Notes: generated by a model not told the origin, from the sequence alone. A DNA stretch of 64,000 nt from Amorphus coralli DSM 19760 (GCF_000374525.1 NZ_KB894577.1:1-64000), one strand, 5' to 3'. Shown: positions 17,983 to 27,349, counted from the stretch's first letter. Translations and numbers: made by a program.

Positions 17983-19383
17983 ATGTCCGCAGCTATCGAC
18001 TTCGATCCGTCAATCATCTTCGGGCCGCACCCCGCAGCTCCCCGGCCGCGCGCGAAACCTCCGGGTTTCTTCACGGCCTACCGGGCAATGCGAGACAACC
18101 CGATCACAGCGCTGTCGGAGCGCGCCTTCGAGCAGCCCTACGTGAGGCTCTCCCGGCCGGGCGGCGTGCTGCTCCTGTCCGAGCCGGCCGCGATCGAACA
18201 CGTGCTTGTCAGCAACGCCGCCAACTACCGCAAGAGCCGGCAGCAGCAGCGCCGCCTGCAGCCGGCCCTGGGCGAGGGCTTGTTGACCGCGGAGAGTGAT
18301 GTCTGGCGGTCGACGCGGCGCATCACCGCGCCGCTGTTCAGCCCGACCGCGATTGCCAACGTCTACGCCGACATGGAGGCCGCCGCCGCCGACATGCGGG
18401 ACCGCTGGCTGGAACAGTGCTGGCAGCCGACCCCCATGGATCTCGCCGACGAGTTTCAGCGGCTGGCCTACGACATCGTATCCCGCACCTTTTTCTCAGG
18501 CGCGGTGGACCGTGACAGGATGCTGCTGCACGCCGGCATGGCCGTCTACTTCGACACGCTGGGGCGGGTCGATCTGGCAACCATGCTGAACCTGCCCACC
18601 TGGTTGCCGTCGCCCGACCGGTTTCGAGCCCGCAAGGCGGTCGCCCTCTTCCGCTCGACGGTCGATGCGGCGGTCCGCAATCGGGTGCATGGTACGAATG
18701 GCGAGACTGACGACCTGCTGGACCGGATGATCACTGCGGTCGACCCCAAGACAGGGCGCGGGCTGGACACGAATGCGGTGGCGGACAACGTCCTGACATT
18801 CCTGGCAGCCGGCCACGAAACCACCGGCAACGCGCTGGCCTGGATCTTCTACCTGCTGGCCCTGCATCCGGAGGACGAGGACGAAGTGCGGATCGAGATC
18901 GCCAGGGCATTCGACGGTGGTCCCGTCAACCGGGACGGTCTGGACAAGCTTGTCTACACCAAAGCGGTGATCAACGAGGCACTGCGCCTTTACCCGCCCG
19001 CTCCCTTTATCGGTCGCGAAGCCATCGAAGAAGACCGGTTTGCCGGGACGCATGTCCGCAAGGGAGGCCAAATCCTGATCTCGCCCTGGGTCGTGCACCG
19101 CCACAAGGCGCTCTGGTATGCGCCGGACGAATTCAGTCCGGTCCGCTTCCTGGGCGATGCGGCCAGCCGCATCCAGCGCGGTGCGTTCCTGCCGTTCGGC
19201 CTGGGGCCGCGGATCTGTATCGGCCAGCGCTTCGCCATGCAGGAGATTCTGACCGTCCTGGCAACGGTCCTCCCGGCGATCCGCTACAGTCTGTCTGATC
19301 CGCAGTCGGTCTTTCCCCAGGCGCGGATCACGCTCGCGCCGCGCAACGGACTACAGGCTTTCGTGCGCCCCGCGACCCGCTGA
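17983..19383 (+). CDS. Cytochrome P450 monooxygenase
   Basis: This 466-residue soluble haem-thiolate monooxygenase has the I-helix oxygen-binding motif AGHETT (about residue 282), the K-helix ExxR in NEALRLYPPAP (about 330) and the haem loop FGLGPRICIGQRFA, with the ligand Cys near residue 412. No N-terminal membrane anchor is present, as usual for bacterial enzymes; it would need a separate ferredoxin and reductase, and none are encoded nearby. The closest type is the bacterial P450 group that resembles eukaryotic CYP4/CYP102 fatty-acid hydroxylases (ETTGNALAWIFYLLALHP); the substrate is unknown. I chose ATG 17983; an upstream in-frame ATG at 17932 would add 17 unconserved residues. A GC-rich hairpin follows the stop. 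Confidence 0.9.
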   Translation: MSAAIDFDPSIIFGPHPAAPRPRAKPPGFFTAYRAMRDNPITALSERAFEQPYVRLSRPGGVLLLSEPAAIEHVLVSNAANYRKSRQQQRRLQPALGEGLLTAESDVWRSTRRITAPLFSPTAIANVYADMEAAAADMRDRWLEQCWQPTPMDLADEFQRLAYDIVSRTFFSGAVDRDRMLLHAGMAVYFDTLGRVDLATMLNLPTWLPSPDRFRARKAVALFRSTVDAAVRNRVHGTNGETDDLLDRMITAVDPKTGRGLDTNAVADNVLTFLAAGHETTGNALAWIFYLLALHPEDEDEVRIEIARAFDGGPVNRDGLDKLVYTKAVINEALRLYPPAPFIGREAIEEDRFAGTHVRKGGQILISPWVVHRHKALWYAPDEFSPVRFLGDAASRIQRGAFLPFGLGPRICIGQRFAMQEILTVLATVLPAIRYSLSDPQSVFPQARITLAPRNGLQAFVRPATR

Positions 19384-19386
19384 TCG

Positions 19387-19410
19387 GACCCGCCCCGGCA
19401 GGGGCGGGTC
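19387..19410 (+). terminator. GC-rich hairpin after P450
   Basis: GACCCGCCCC, loop GGCA, then GGGGCGGGTC: a perfect 10-bp stem directly after the P450 stop. Only a TCCTCCT tract follows, so termination may be partial. Confidence 0.6.
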
Positions 19411-19502
19411 TCCTCCTGCTTGCGTGGTTTCCATGAATATGCATAGATTTTCGCCGCGCCGCATTCTGCGTCAGTCCGGCGGCGAACAGGGGAACCAGAA
19501 AC

Positions 19503-20588
19503 TTGCAAACAGCGGTTGTCGGCGGAGGAAACGGGTCGTTCGCGGCCGCGGTGGACATCACCCTGAGGGGCCATTCGGTCCGTTTCTGGCGACGTGACCC
19601 CGCCGCGCTGGAGCCGACCAGAGCGGCTGGCGGCATCGAGCTGAAGGACTTCGAGGGCACCCGGATGGTGCCCATCGACACCATCACGGCCGACATCGGC
19701 GAAGCGGTGTCAGGCGCCGATCTCATCGTCGCGCCGATTCCCGCCTTCGGCCAGGCCGAACTGGCGAAGGCGCTCGCCCCGCACCTCGTCGACGGCCAGG
19801 TGATCTACCTGCCGCCGGGCACCTTCGGCAGCTACGTCATGATGAAGACGCTGCGCGACGAAGGCTGCACCGCCGACGTCGCCATCGCCGAGACCGGCAC
19901 GCTGCCGTGGCTCTGCCGCAAGCACGGCGACAACCTCATCGCCGTGACCACGCGCGCCACCCGGCTGCCCACCGGCGTCTTCCCAGCGCGCCACACGGAT
20001 CGCGCGCTGGAGATCATCTCCGCCGCCTTCCCGGGCGCCATCGAGCGCTGCGAGGATGCGCTATCCGGTGCTCTGATGAACGCCGGCCCGATCATCCATC
20101 CGCCGCTCATCATCATGAACGCCGGCCCGATCCAGCACTTCGATCACTGGGACATCCACAACGAGGGCACCCAGCCGGCCATCCGCAGCGTCACCAACGC
20201 CCTCGACGGCGAGCGCATGGCGGTGCGCGAGGCGCTCGGCTATGCCGCGCCCCATTTTCCCCTCGCCGACCACTATTCCTCCGATGGCGACGAGTGGATG
20301 TACGGCGCACTCGCCCATGACAAGCTCACCGACTCCGGCGACTGGCGCGAGCATCTCGACCTGCAGACCCACCGCTACATGCGCGAGGACCTGGCCCTCG
20401 GCCTCGGCTTCATCGTGTCCGTCGGTCACTGGATCGGCGCGCCGACGCCGGTGGCCGCCGGCCTGTTCGCCCTTGGCGGGGCCATCGTCGGCGAGGATCT
20501 CGCCGCCACCGGCCGGACGCTCGAGACGCTGGGCCTGTCCGACCTCACGCCGGCGCAGATGGCCGAACTTCTGCGGGAGGGTCTTTAG
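19503..20588 (+). CDS. NAD(P)-dependent opine (octopine/nopaline) dehydrogenase family protein
   Basis: This 361-residue protein has an N-terminal Rossmann fold starting at once (AVVGGGNGSFAAAVDITLRGH, a GxGxx(G/A) dinucleotide site) and a C-terminal octopine-dehydrogenase-like helical domain with NAGPIIHPPLIIMNAG and the His-rich DHWDIHNEG stretch. Family members oxidise or form N-(1-carboxyalkyl) amino acids (opines). Start TTG 19503 follows an AGGGGAA. The stop is two bases before the ATG of a 3-hydroxyacyl-CoA dehydrogenase gene. The neighbours (TRAP importer, MarR regulator, 2-oxoacid oxidoreductase) suggest use in catabolism of an imported amino-acid-like compound, with release of a 2-oxoacid. 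The substrate is inferred only. Confidence 0.85.
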   Translation: MQTAVVGGGNGSFAAAVDITLRGHSVRFWRRDPAALEPTRAAGGIELKDFEGTRMVPIDTITADIGEAVSGADLIVAPIPAFGQAELAKALAPHLVDGQVIYLPPGTFGSYVMMKTLRDEGCTADVAIAETGTLPWLCRKHGDNLIAVTTRATRLPTGVFPARHTDRALEIISAAFPGAIERCEDALSGALMNAGPIIHPPLIIMNAGPIQHFDHWDIHNEGTQPAIRSVTNALDGERMAVREALGYAAPHFPLADHYSSDGDEWMYGALAHDKLTDSGDWREHLDLQTHRYMREDLALGLGFIVSVGHWIGAPTPVAAGLFALGGAIVGEDLAATGRTLETLGLSDLTPAQMAELLREGL

Positions 20589-20590
20589 CC

Positions 20591-21565
20591 ATGGCACCCC
20601 GCGTCTGTGCCGTCGGCGCCGGCCGGATGGGCCGGGGCATCGCCCACGTCTTCGCCTACGCCGGCTCCGAGGTGGTGCTGCTCGACGCCAAGGACCGTCC
20701 GGCGGAGGACTTCCCGCGGCTTGAGGCCGATGCGCTTGCCGAGATCCGCGCCGGTCTCGAAACCCTGGCCGGCCTCGGCCTGTTCGACGCCTCCGATATC
20801 GACCGGATCATGGGCCGCGTGTCCGTCGCTCCGCGCAGCGCCGTTGCCGAGGCGCTGGCCGGCACCGCCTTCGTCTTCGAGGGCGTGCCGGAAGTGAAGG
20901 AGGCCAAGGCAGACGCCTTCGCCCTGATCGATCCGCACCTTGGCGAGGACACCGTCGTCGCCTCGACCACCTCGACCTTCCTGGTGGACGAACTCATCGA
21001 CATGGTGTCCCGGCCCGGCCGGTTCCTGAACGCCCACTGGCTGAACCCGGCCTACCTGGTGCCGCTCGTGGAACTGATGCCGTCGGAGCGCACCGACGAG
21101 GCCTCCGTTGCGGCGCTGGAGGGACTGCTGGAACGCATCGGCAAGGTGCCGGTCCGCATGAAGGCCTCGCCCGGCTACATCGTGCCACGCATCCAGACGC
21201 TCGCCATGAACGAAGCGGCGCGCATGGCCGAGGAAGGCATCGCCACGCCCGAGGCCATCGACAAGGCCCTGGTCTACGGCTTCGGCTTCCGTTTCGCCGT
21301 GCTCGGCCTTCTGGAGTTCATCGACTGGGGCGGCAACGACATCCTCTACTATGCCAGCCGCTACATGACCGACGCGATGGAGTCCGACCGCTTCAAGGCG
21401 CCGGACATCATCGATCGCAACATGAAGGAAGGCCGCAACGGCCTGCGCGACGGTACCGGCTTCTTCGACTACCGCGACCGCGACGTGGCAGCCTACCGTG
21501 AGGAACGGCTGGGCCGCTTCGTCGACCAGCTGCGGCTTCTGAACCTCGTCCGTCCGCCTGCGTGA
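20591..21565 (+). CDS. 3-hydroxyacyl-CoA dehydrogenase family protein
   Basis: This 324-residue NAD-dependent enzyme has the dinucleotide motif VGAGRMGRGIAHVFAYAG (residues 8-25). The substrate region FNAHWLNPAYLVPLVE-like (about 146-161) carries the catalytic His, and the C-terminal 3HCDH domain starts at SPGYIVPRIQ. Similar proteins act on 3-hydroxybutyryl-CoA, but also on L-gulonate or carnitine. The alignment feel (HWLNPAYLVPLVELMPS) is nearer the non-CoA-type branch, so the substrate may be a hydroxy acid rather than a CoA ester. It lies two bases after the opine dehydrogenase stop and 98 bases before the TRAP binding protein, in one transcription direction. Confidence 0.82.
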   Translation: MAPRVCAVGAGRMGRGIAHVFAYAGSEVVLLDAKDRPAEDFPRLEADALAEIRAGLETLAGLGLFDASDIDRIMGRVSVAPRSAVAEALAGTAFVFEGVPEVKEAKADAFALIDPHLGEDTVVASTTSTFLVDELIDMVSRPGRFLNAHWLNPAYLVPLVELMPSERTDEASVAALEGLLERIGKVPVRMKASPGYIVPRIQTLAMNEAARMAEEGIATPEAIDKALVYGFGFRFAVLGLLEFIDWGGNDILYYASRYMTDAMESDRFKAPDIIDRNMKEGRNGLRDGTGFFDYRDRDVAAYREERLGRFVDQLRLLNLVRPPA

Positions 21566-21663
21566 GGAGACGCGGGCGGCCGGACGGCAACGACAACAAG
21601 AGACTTCGCCTGCCGACCATCCATGCCGGGCGCCGGGGCGCCCGCATTCCGAGGGAGAACTGC

Positions 21664-22659
21664 ATGACCTTTCACCCGCTGATGAAGTCCGTCGCGGCGG
21701 GCGCCCTTCTCGGGCTGCTCGCCATCGCGCCGGCAAAGGCCGAGGAAGTCGTCCTCAAGGCCGTCACCGCCTTCCCGTCCTCGCTCGACTTCGCCCAGAG
21801 CTTCCTGCGCTTCGTCGACAAGGTGAACGAAGAGGGCAAGGGCGTCGTCAAGATCCAGTATATGGGCGGCCCGGAGGTCGTTCCGCCGCCGCAGCAGGCC
21901 CAGGCCGTGCGCCGTGGCGTCATCGACATGCAGTACGGTCCCGGCACCTACTATCTCGGCGACATGCCGGAAGTGGACGCCTGGGTCGGCTCCACCGTCA
22001 ACGCCATGGAAGCGCGCGCCAACGGCGGCTTCGAGATCATGCAGAAGGTCTACGAGGACAAGCTCGGCGCCTACCTGCTCGCCCACATCGACACCGGCGT
22101 CGACTTCCACATCTACCTGACCGAGGAGCCGAAGCGCACCGAGGACGGCGGCATCGACCTGAGCGGCCTGAAGCTGCGCAGCCAGCCGATCTACCGGGAG
22201 TTCTTCGACGCGCTCGGCGCCACCAGCGTCTCCGTGCCGGTCCCGGAAGTGTACACGGCGCTGGAGCGCGGCGTGGTCGACGGTGTTGGCTGGCCGCTGG
22301 TCGGCATCCAGGATCTGTCCTGGGACAAGTTCCTGAAGTACCGGGTCGATCCGGCCTTCTTCCAAACCGACCTCTGCATCATCATGAACGTCGACAAGTG
22401 GGCGGGCCTTTCGGACGAGGCAAAGGCCATCCTGACCAAGGTCGCCACCGAGCACGAGCAGTCCTCCTTTGACCACTACCAGACGGTCATCGAGGAGACC
22501 GACAAGGCGGTCCAGGAAGCCGGCATGCAGGTGATCGACATCACCGGCGACGCCCGCCAGGAGTATCTGGAAATGGCCTTCGAGACGGCCTGGAGCCGGC
22601 TGAAGTCCAGCGGCAGCGACCAGTTCGACGCCCTGCGCGCGGCCTACTACGACCGATAG
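21664..22659 (+). CDS. TRAP transporter substrate-binding protein (DctP type)
   Basis: This 331-residue periplasmic protein has a signal peptide (MTFHPLMKSVAAGALLG..., cleavage after PAKA about residue 25) and then a DctP-like fold. The conserved central segment includes LKLRSQPIYREFFDALGATSVSVP, the family signature with the Arg that binds the carboxylate of the ligand. The ligand is therefore most likely a carboxylic acid. Start ATG 21664 has GGGAG seven bases upstream. It is followed by the small (22753) and large (23262) membrane subunits, so the transporter is complete. Confidence 0.9.
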   Translation: MTFHPLMKSVAAGALLGLLAIAPAKAEEVVLKAVTAFPSSLDFAQSFLRFVDKVNEEGKGVVKIQYMGGPEVVPPPQQAQAVRRGVIDMQYGPGTYYLGDMPEVDAWVGSTVNAMEARANGGFEIMQKVYEDKLGAYLLAHIDTGVDFHIYLTEEPKRTEDGGIDLSGLKLRSQPIYREFFDALGATSVSVPVPEVYTALERGVVDGVGWPLVGIQDLSWDKFLKYRVDPAFFQTDLCIIMNVDKWAGLSDEAKAILTKVATEHEQSSFDHYQTVIEETDKAVQEAGMQVIDITGDARQEYLEMAFETAWSRLKSSGSDQFDALRAAYYDR

Positions 22660-22752
22660 GTCCGGTTCGCACCGAAACGGTGGGCGGGATGCCTCCTCTC
22701 GAGGCTTCCGCCTGCCGTCCTGACTGCCGCCTCGCCAGGATCCGGTAAGCCG

Positions 22753-23259
22753 ATGCGTCCCCTCGCCCGAGCCTACGACTTCCTCATCATCGGCTTCGCC
22801 GTCTGCGGCGCCGCGGCGCTCGCCGTCTCGACCGTCCTCATCGTCGTCGATGTGGTGCTGCGCAATCTCGGCCTGCCGCCGGTCCAGGCGGCCAGCGCGC
22901 TGGTGGAATACGCCATGCTCGCCGCCACCGCCGCAGGCTCGCCCTGGCTGGTGCGCCGCAAGGGCCATGTCGCCGTGGACAGCCTGATCGAGCAGCTTCC
23001 CCGGCCCGTCTACCGGGCCTTCGTGGTCGGCGGCATGCTCCTGTCCATTTTCGTCTGCACCTTCCTCGGCTGGCGCGCCGCCATGCTCGCCGCCGATGCG
23101 ATCGCCCGCGGGGCGACCGACATCCGCTCCATCGACATCCCCGGCTGGGTGGCCTACGCGCTGCTGTCCGTCGGGCTCGTCCTGTGCGCCACGGAATTCC
23201 TGCGGCTCCTCATCCTGCGCGGCGGCGATGTCGAAGCGCAGCACGGCAACGGGGCCTGA
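22753..23259 (+). CDS. TRAP transporter small membrane subunit (DctQ type)
   Basis: This 168-residue protein has four hydrophobic segments. The family pattern is visible in the loop after helix 2 (GSPWLVRRKGHVAVDSL), where the R-K-G-H-V motif is typical of DctQ. It forms the membrane complex with the DctM-type protein whose ATG lies two bases after this stop. It uses an electrochemical ion gradient rather than ATP. The start is ATG 22753. Confidence 0.9.
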   Translation: MRPLARAYDFLIIGFAVCGAAALAVSTVLIVVDVVLRNLGLPPVQAASALVEYAMLAATAAGSPWLVRRKGHVAVDSLIEQLPRPVYRAFVVGGMLLSIFVCTFLGWRAAMLAADAIARGATDIRSIDIPGWVAYALLSVGLVLCATEFLRLLILRGGDVEAQHGNGA

Positions 23260-23261
23260 CC

Positions 23262-24575
23262 ATGGATTGGCCCCAGGCTGCGCTCATTCTTCTCGGCGGG
23301 ATTGTCGTCCTCATGGCGGCGGGCGTCCCCGTCGCCTTCGCCTTCCTCGCCATCAACATCGTCGGCGTGCTGATCTTCATGGGCGGCATGGCGGGCATCG
23401 ACCAGCTGGTCGACAACGCCTCCGGCACCATCACCACCTTCACCCTGGTGCCGGTGCCGCTGTTCATGATCATGGGCGAGTTGTTTTTCCACACCGGGCT
23501 CGCGATGCGGGTCTTCGATGCGCTCGACAAGTGCCTCGGCGGCATCCGCGGCCGCCTCTCCTACCTGACTGTCGGCGGCGGCACCCTGTTCGCGACCCTC
23601 TCTGGCTCGTCCATGGCCAACACCGCCATGCTCGGCTCGCTGATGATGCCGGAGATGCTGAAGCGCGGGTACAAGAAGCACATGATCATGGGGCCGATCC
23701 TGGCCACCGGCGGCCTCGCCATGATCATCCCGCCATCCACCCTCGCCGTGCTGCTCGGCTCGCTCGCCCGCATCGATGTCGGCGCGCTGCTGATCGCCGG
23801 CATCGTGCCCGGCCTGATCCTCGCCGTCCTCTACGTGGTGCTGATCCGGCTCCAGATCGCCCGCGACCCCGACGCCGCCCCCGGCTACGCCGCCGAGCGC
23901 GCACCGCTCAGCGAGATCGCGAAGGCCTTTGCCCTCAACGTCCTGCCCATGGGGCTGATCGTCTTCTCGGTGATCGGGCTGATCCTGCTCGGCTGGGCGA
24001 CGCCGACAGAAAGCGCCGCCTTCGGCGTACTCTCGGTGGTGATCCTGGCGCTCTGCTACCGGGCGCTCACGTGGACGGCCATCGTCAAGGCACTGACGGA
24101 ATCGCTGGCCGTCACCGCGATGATGTTCCTCATCATCCTCGGATCCTCCACCTTCTCCCAGGTGCTCGCCTTTTCCGGCGCCACCACCGGCCTGCTCGGC
24201 TGGGCCACCAGCTTCGACGCCAGCCAGGCCGTGATCCTGCTGGCCATGCTTTTGACCCTCGTCGTCCTCGGCATGTTCATGGACCAGCTCTCCATGATGA
24301 TGCTGACGCTGCCGATCTTCATGCCGCTGGTGCAGTCGATGGGTCTCGACCCGATCTGGTTCGGCGTGGTCATGCTGCTGGCACTGGAGCTCAGCCTGGC
24401 GACGCCGCCCTTCGGCATGCTCCTGTTCCTGATGGTCGGCGTCGGCCCGCCCGGCACCACGCTGGGCGAGGTGGCGCGTGCCGCGGCGCCCTATATCGGC
24501 TGCACCCTGTTGTTGATCTTTCTCCTCGCCCTGTTCCCGGGGATTGCGCTGTTCCTCCCCGATCTGATGAACTGA
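23262..24575 (+). CDS. TRAP transporter large membrane subunit (DctM type)
   Basis: This 437-residue permease has about 12 membrane helices. Typical DctM segments are FTLVPVPLFMIMGELFFHTG, LSGSSMANTAMLGSLMMPEM (the clamshell motif) and IIPPSTLAVLLGSLA. Another is LELSLATPPFGMLLFLMVGV near the C-terminus. It carries the substrate delivered by the binding protein at 21664. The start is ATG 23262 (an overlapping longer frame upstream is not needed). The MarR gene begins 19 bases after the stop, so it is probably in the same transcript. Confidence 0.92.
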   Translation: MDWPQAALILLGGIVVLMAAGVPVAFAFLAINIVGVLIFMGGMAGIDQLVDNASGTITTFTLVPVPLFMIMGELFFHTGLAMRVFDALDKCLGGIRGRLSYLTVGGGTLFATLSGSSMANTAMLGSLMMPEMLKRGYKKHMIMGPILATGGLAMIIPPSTLAVLLGSLARIDVGALLIAGIVPGLILAVLYVVLIRLQIARDPDAAPGYAAERAPLSEIAKAFALNVLPMGLIVFSVIGLILLGWATPTESAAFGVLSVVILALCYRALTWTAIVKALTESLAVTAMMFLIILGSSTFSQVLAFSGATTGLLGWATSFDASQAVILLAMLLTLVVLGMFMDQLSMMMLTLPIFMPLVQSMGLDPIWFGVVMLLALELSLATPPFGMLLFLMVGVGPPGTTLGEVARAAAPYIGCTLLLIFLLALFPGIALFLPDLMN

Positions 24576-24594
24576 GGAAGCGGGAGCGGATCGG

Positions 24595-25089
24595 ATGAGC
24601 GACGGGTCGGCGGAGAAGACGAAAGACGAGACCGGCGCTCCGCCGACCTTCTCCGAGATCGGGCTGGAGGGCTTCGCCCCCTACCTGTTCAACCGGATCT
24701 CGGAGCGCTGGAACACCACCATTCGCGAAGCCCTCAAGGGTTCCGAGCTCACCACCGTGCGGATGCGCGCGCTGGCCACGCTGTCGGCCCGTCCCGGCCT
24801 GACCATCAACGAGCTGTCGGTGCTGGCTGTCTGCGAACAGTCCACCATGAGCCGCAATCTCGACGCCCTCGAAGAGGCCGGCTACGTCCGCCGGGTGCCC
24901 AAGTCGGACGATCTTCGCGCCCGCGAACTCTACATCACGCCGGAAGGCCAGCGGGCACTGGACGCGTTCTGGCCGGCCATGCATGCCCATCACGAGGCCC
25001 TGCTGTCCGGCCTGGAAGAGCGCGAGCGCGAACAACTCCTGGCGCTCCTCAACAAGGTGCTGCGCACCATCCGCCAGAACCCGTACTGA
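24595..25089 (+). CDS. MarR-family transcriptional regulator
   Basis: This 164-residue winged-helix regulator has the recognition-helix region LTINELSVLAVCEQSTMSRNLDALEEAGYVRRV at about 80-112 and the wing KSDDLRARELYITPEG at about 114-130. MarR proteins are dimeric repressors released by small aromatic or acidic ligands. It sits between the TRAP transporter and the indolepyruvate oxidoreductase genes. The promoter immediately downstream carries a 20-base inverted repeat (25153-25172), a good candidate for its operator. Start ATG 24595 is preceded by GGAAGCGGGAGCGGATCGG, which contains GGAG-like sequence. Confidence 0.9.
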   Translation: MSDGSAEKTKDETGAPPTFSEIGLEGFAPYLFNRISERWNTTIREALKGSELTTVRMRALATLSARPGLTINELSVLAVCEQSTMSRNLDALEEAGYVRRVPKSDDLRARELYITPEGQRALDAFWPAMHAHHEALLSGLEEREREQLLALLNKVLRTIRQNPY

Positions 25090-25127
25090 CGCCCCGCTCT
25101 TCGACCTCGACCGGTCCACATGTTAAT

Positions 25128-25172
25128 TTGACACATTCCAGATGCCGCGCAATTATATGCATTTGCAGATAA
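25128..25172 (+). promoter_or_regulatory. Promoter with overlapping operator-like palindrome before iorA
   Basis: A perfect -35 box TTGACA (25128-25133) is followed, 18-19 bases later, by ATTATAT. That -10 region overlaps the inverted repeat TTATATGCAT/TTGCAGATAA (25153-25172, 8 of 10 positions symmetrical). The palindrome is placed exactly where a repressor would block RNA polymerase. The 8-mer ATATGCAT recurs at 19437-19444, in the promoter region of the opine dehydrogenase gene. The likely binder is the MarR protein encoded just upstream (inference). Confidence 0.55.
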
Positions 25173-25194
25173 ATAGAACGCACGGAGTGCGCCA

Positions 25195-27348
25195 ATGGCG
25201 GAACGGTCCTTTGCCAGGGAAGTGGAAAAGCTGAGGCTGGGCGCCGGGGAGGATTTCTCCGGCGAAGGCATCCTCGCCGTTACCAAGGCCCTGCTGCAGT
25301 CCGGCGTCGGCTACGTTGCCGGCTATCAGGGCGCACCGATCTCGCACCTGATGGACGTGCTGGCCGACGCGCAGGACATCCTCGGCGAACTCGGCGTGCG
25401 ATTCGAAGCGAGCGCCAGCGAGGCCACCGCCGCCGCGACCCTCGCTGCCTCGGTCCACTACCCGATCCGCGGCGCCGTCACCTTCAAGTCCACCGTCGGT
25501 ACCAACGTCGCCTCCGACGCGCTCGCCAACCTCTCCTCCGGCGGGGTCCTGGGCGGCGCGCTGGTCATCGTCGGCGAGGACTACGGCGAAGGCTCCTCCA
25601 TCATGCAGGAGCGCATCCACGCCTTCGCGATGAAGTCGCAGATCTGGCTCCTGGACCCGCGCCCCAACCTGACCAGCCTCGTCGACATCGTGGAAAAGGG
25701 CTTCGAGCTGTCGGAGGCCAGCAACACCCCCGTGATGCTGGAGATGCGCATTCGCGCCTGCCACGTGCACGGCCACTTCACCGCCAGGGACAATGTCCGT
25801 CCGACGATGACCACGGCGGAGGCGCTGGCGAGCCCGCGTCGCGACACCAACCGCATCGTGCTGCCGCCGGCGAACTTCGCCCACGAGCGCGAGAAGATCG
25901 AGGCGCGCTGGCCCGCGGCCATCGACTACATCCGCCGCGAGCGCCTCAACGAGCACTTCGGCCCGGCCGACGGTAAGATCGGCATTGTCCTGCAGGGAGG
26001 CATGTACAACGGTGTCATCCGTGCCCTGCAGCGCCTCGGCCTAGCCGACGCCTTCGGCGAGAGCCAGGTGCCGCTCTACGTGCTCAACGTCACCTACCCG
26101 CTGGTGGACGAGGAATTCCTCGAGTTCGCGGCCGGCAAGAAGGCCGTGCTGGTCTGCGAAGAGGGCCAGCCCAACCACATCGAGCAGGCCCTCGGCCTGA
26201 TGCTGCACAAGGCCGGTTCCGACACCGTTCTCGCCGGCAAGGACCCCTTCCCGGTCGCCGGCGAATATACCGGCACCGTGATGCTGTCGGCCATCCGCAG
26301 CTTCATCTCCGGCCACGCCCCGGCGCTTCTCACCGACCGCTATCGCTCGCCCAACGACCCGTCCGGCGCCGGCTTCGAGAAGATCCTTGCCGACAACGTG
26401 CCGGTACGCCCCGCCGGCTTCTGCGTCGGCTGCCCCGAGCGGCCGATCTTCGCCTCCATGAAGCTGGTGGAGAAGGAGCTCGGCACCCACCACGTGGCCG
26501 CCGACATCGGCTGCCACCTGTTTTCCTCGCTGCCGCCCTTCAACATCGGCGCGACCACCATGGGCTACGGGCTTGGCCCTGCCTCCGCGTCCGCCTTCAA
26601 CGTCAAGTCGGACAAGCGCTCCATCTCGGTGATGGGCGACGGCGGCTTCTGGCACAACGGCCTGACCAGCAGCATCGGCAACGCCGTCTTCAACGAGAAC
26701 GACGACGTCATCCTGATCGTCGACAACTACTATTCTGCTGCCACGGGCGGCCAGGACATCCCCTCCAGCCGCGCCGACAACCGCAGCCGCTCCACCAACC
26801 ACCCGATCGAGCAGGCCGTGCGCGGCGTCGGCGTCGACTGGGTGCGCACCGTCGACCGCACCTATGACGTCACGAAAATGCGTGACACGCTCAAGGAGGC
26901 GCTGACCTCTCCGGAGCCCGGCCCGAAAGTGATCGTGGCGTCGTCGGAATGCATGCTCAACCGGCAGCGCCGCGAGCGGCCTCTGGTGCAGAAGGCCATC
27001 GCCTCGGGCGAGCGCCAGGTGAAGCAGAAGTTCGGCGTCGACGAGGACGTCTGCACCGGCGATCATGCCTGCATCCGCCTGTCCGGCTGCCCCTCCCTTT
27101 CCGTCAAGCGCCTCGACGATCCGCTGCGCGACGACCCCGTCGCCGCCATCGACCAGTCGTGCGTCGGCTGCGGCAACTGCGGCGAGGTCGCCGAGGCCGC
27201 CGTGCTGTGCCCGTCCTTCTGGCGCGGCGACATCGTCCACAACCCGACGGCCATGGAACGGCGCATGGCACGCCTGCGCACCAGGGTGATCGGCTGGCTC
27301 CAGTCCCGCCGCGCCTCCCGCCGCCTCGCCTTCGCAAAGGCCGCCTGA
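25195..27348 (+). CDS. iorA: Indolepyruvate ferredoxin oxidoreductase, alpha subunit
   Basis: This 717-residue subunit oxidatively decarboxylates aryl-2-oxoacids (from Trp, Phe, Tyr) to the acyl-CoA with ferredoxin as acceptor. The N-terminal pyrimidine-binding domain starts with GEGILAVTKALLQSGVGYVAGYQG. The TPP-binding domain has GDGGFWHNGLTSSIGNAVFNENDDV. The C-terminal ferredoxin-like domain (about 625-700) has two cysteine sets, including CVGCGNCG. The length fits the family. The start is ATG 25195, 23 bases after the palindrome. The beta subunit starts one base after the stop (TGACATG), so the two are translated together. The enzyme is oxygen-sensitive in anaerobes, but homologues occur in aerobic proteobacteria. 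Confidence 0.92.
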   Translation: MAERSFAREVEKLRLGAGEDFSGEGILAVTKALLQSGVGYVAGYQGAPISHLMDVLADAQDILGELGVRFEASASEATAAATLAASVHYPIRGAVTFKSTVGTNVASDALANLSSGGVLGGALVIVGEDYGEGSSIMQERIHAFAMKSQIWLLDPRPNLTSLVDIVEKGFELSEASNTPVMLEMRIRACHVHGHFTARDNVRPTMTTAEALASPRRDTNRIVLPPANFAHEREKIEARWPAAIDYIRRERLNEHFGPADGKIGIVLQGGMYNGVIRALQRLGLADAFGESQVPLYVLNVTYPLVDEEFLEFAAGKKAVLVCEEGQPNHIEQALGLMLHKAGSDTVLAGKDPFPVAGEYTGTVMLSAIRSFISGHAPALLTDRYRSPNDPSGAGFEKILADNVPVRPAGFCVGCPERPIFASMKLVEKELGTHHVAADIGCHLFSSLPPFNIGATTMGYGLGPASASAFNVKSDKRSISVMGDGGFWHNGLTSSIGNAVFNENDDVILIVDNYYSAATGGQDIPSSRADNRSRSTNHPIEQAVRGVGVDWVRTVDRTYDVTKMRDTLKEALTSPEPGPKVIVASSECMLNRQRRERPLVQKAIASGERQVKQKFGVDEDVCTGDHACIRLSGCPSLSVKRLDDPLRDDPVAAIDQSCVGCGNCGEVAEAAVLCPSFWRGDIVHNPTAMERRMARLRTRVIGWLQSRRASRRLAFAKAA

Positions 27349-27349
27349 C

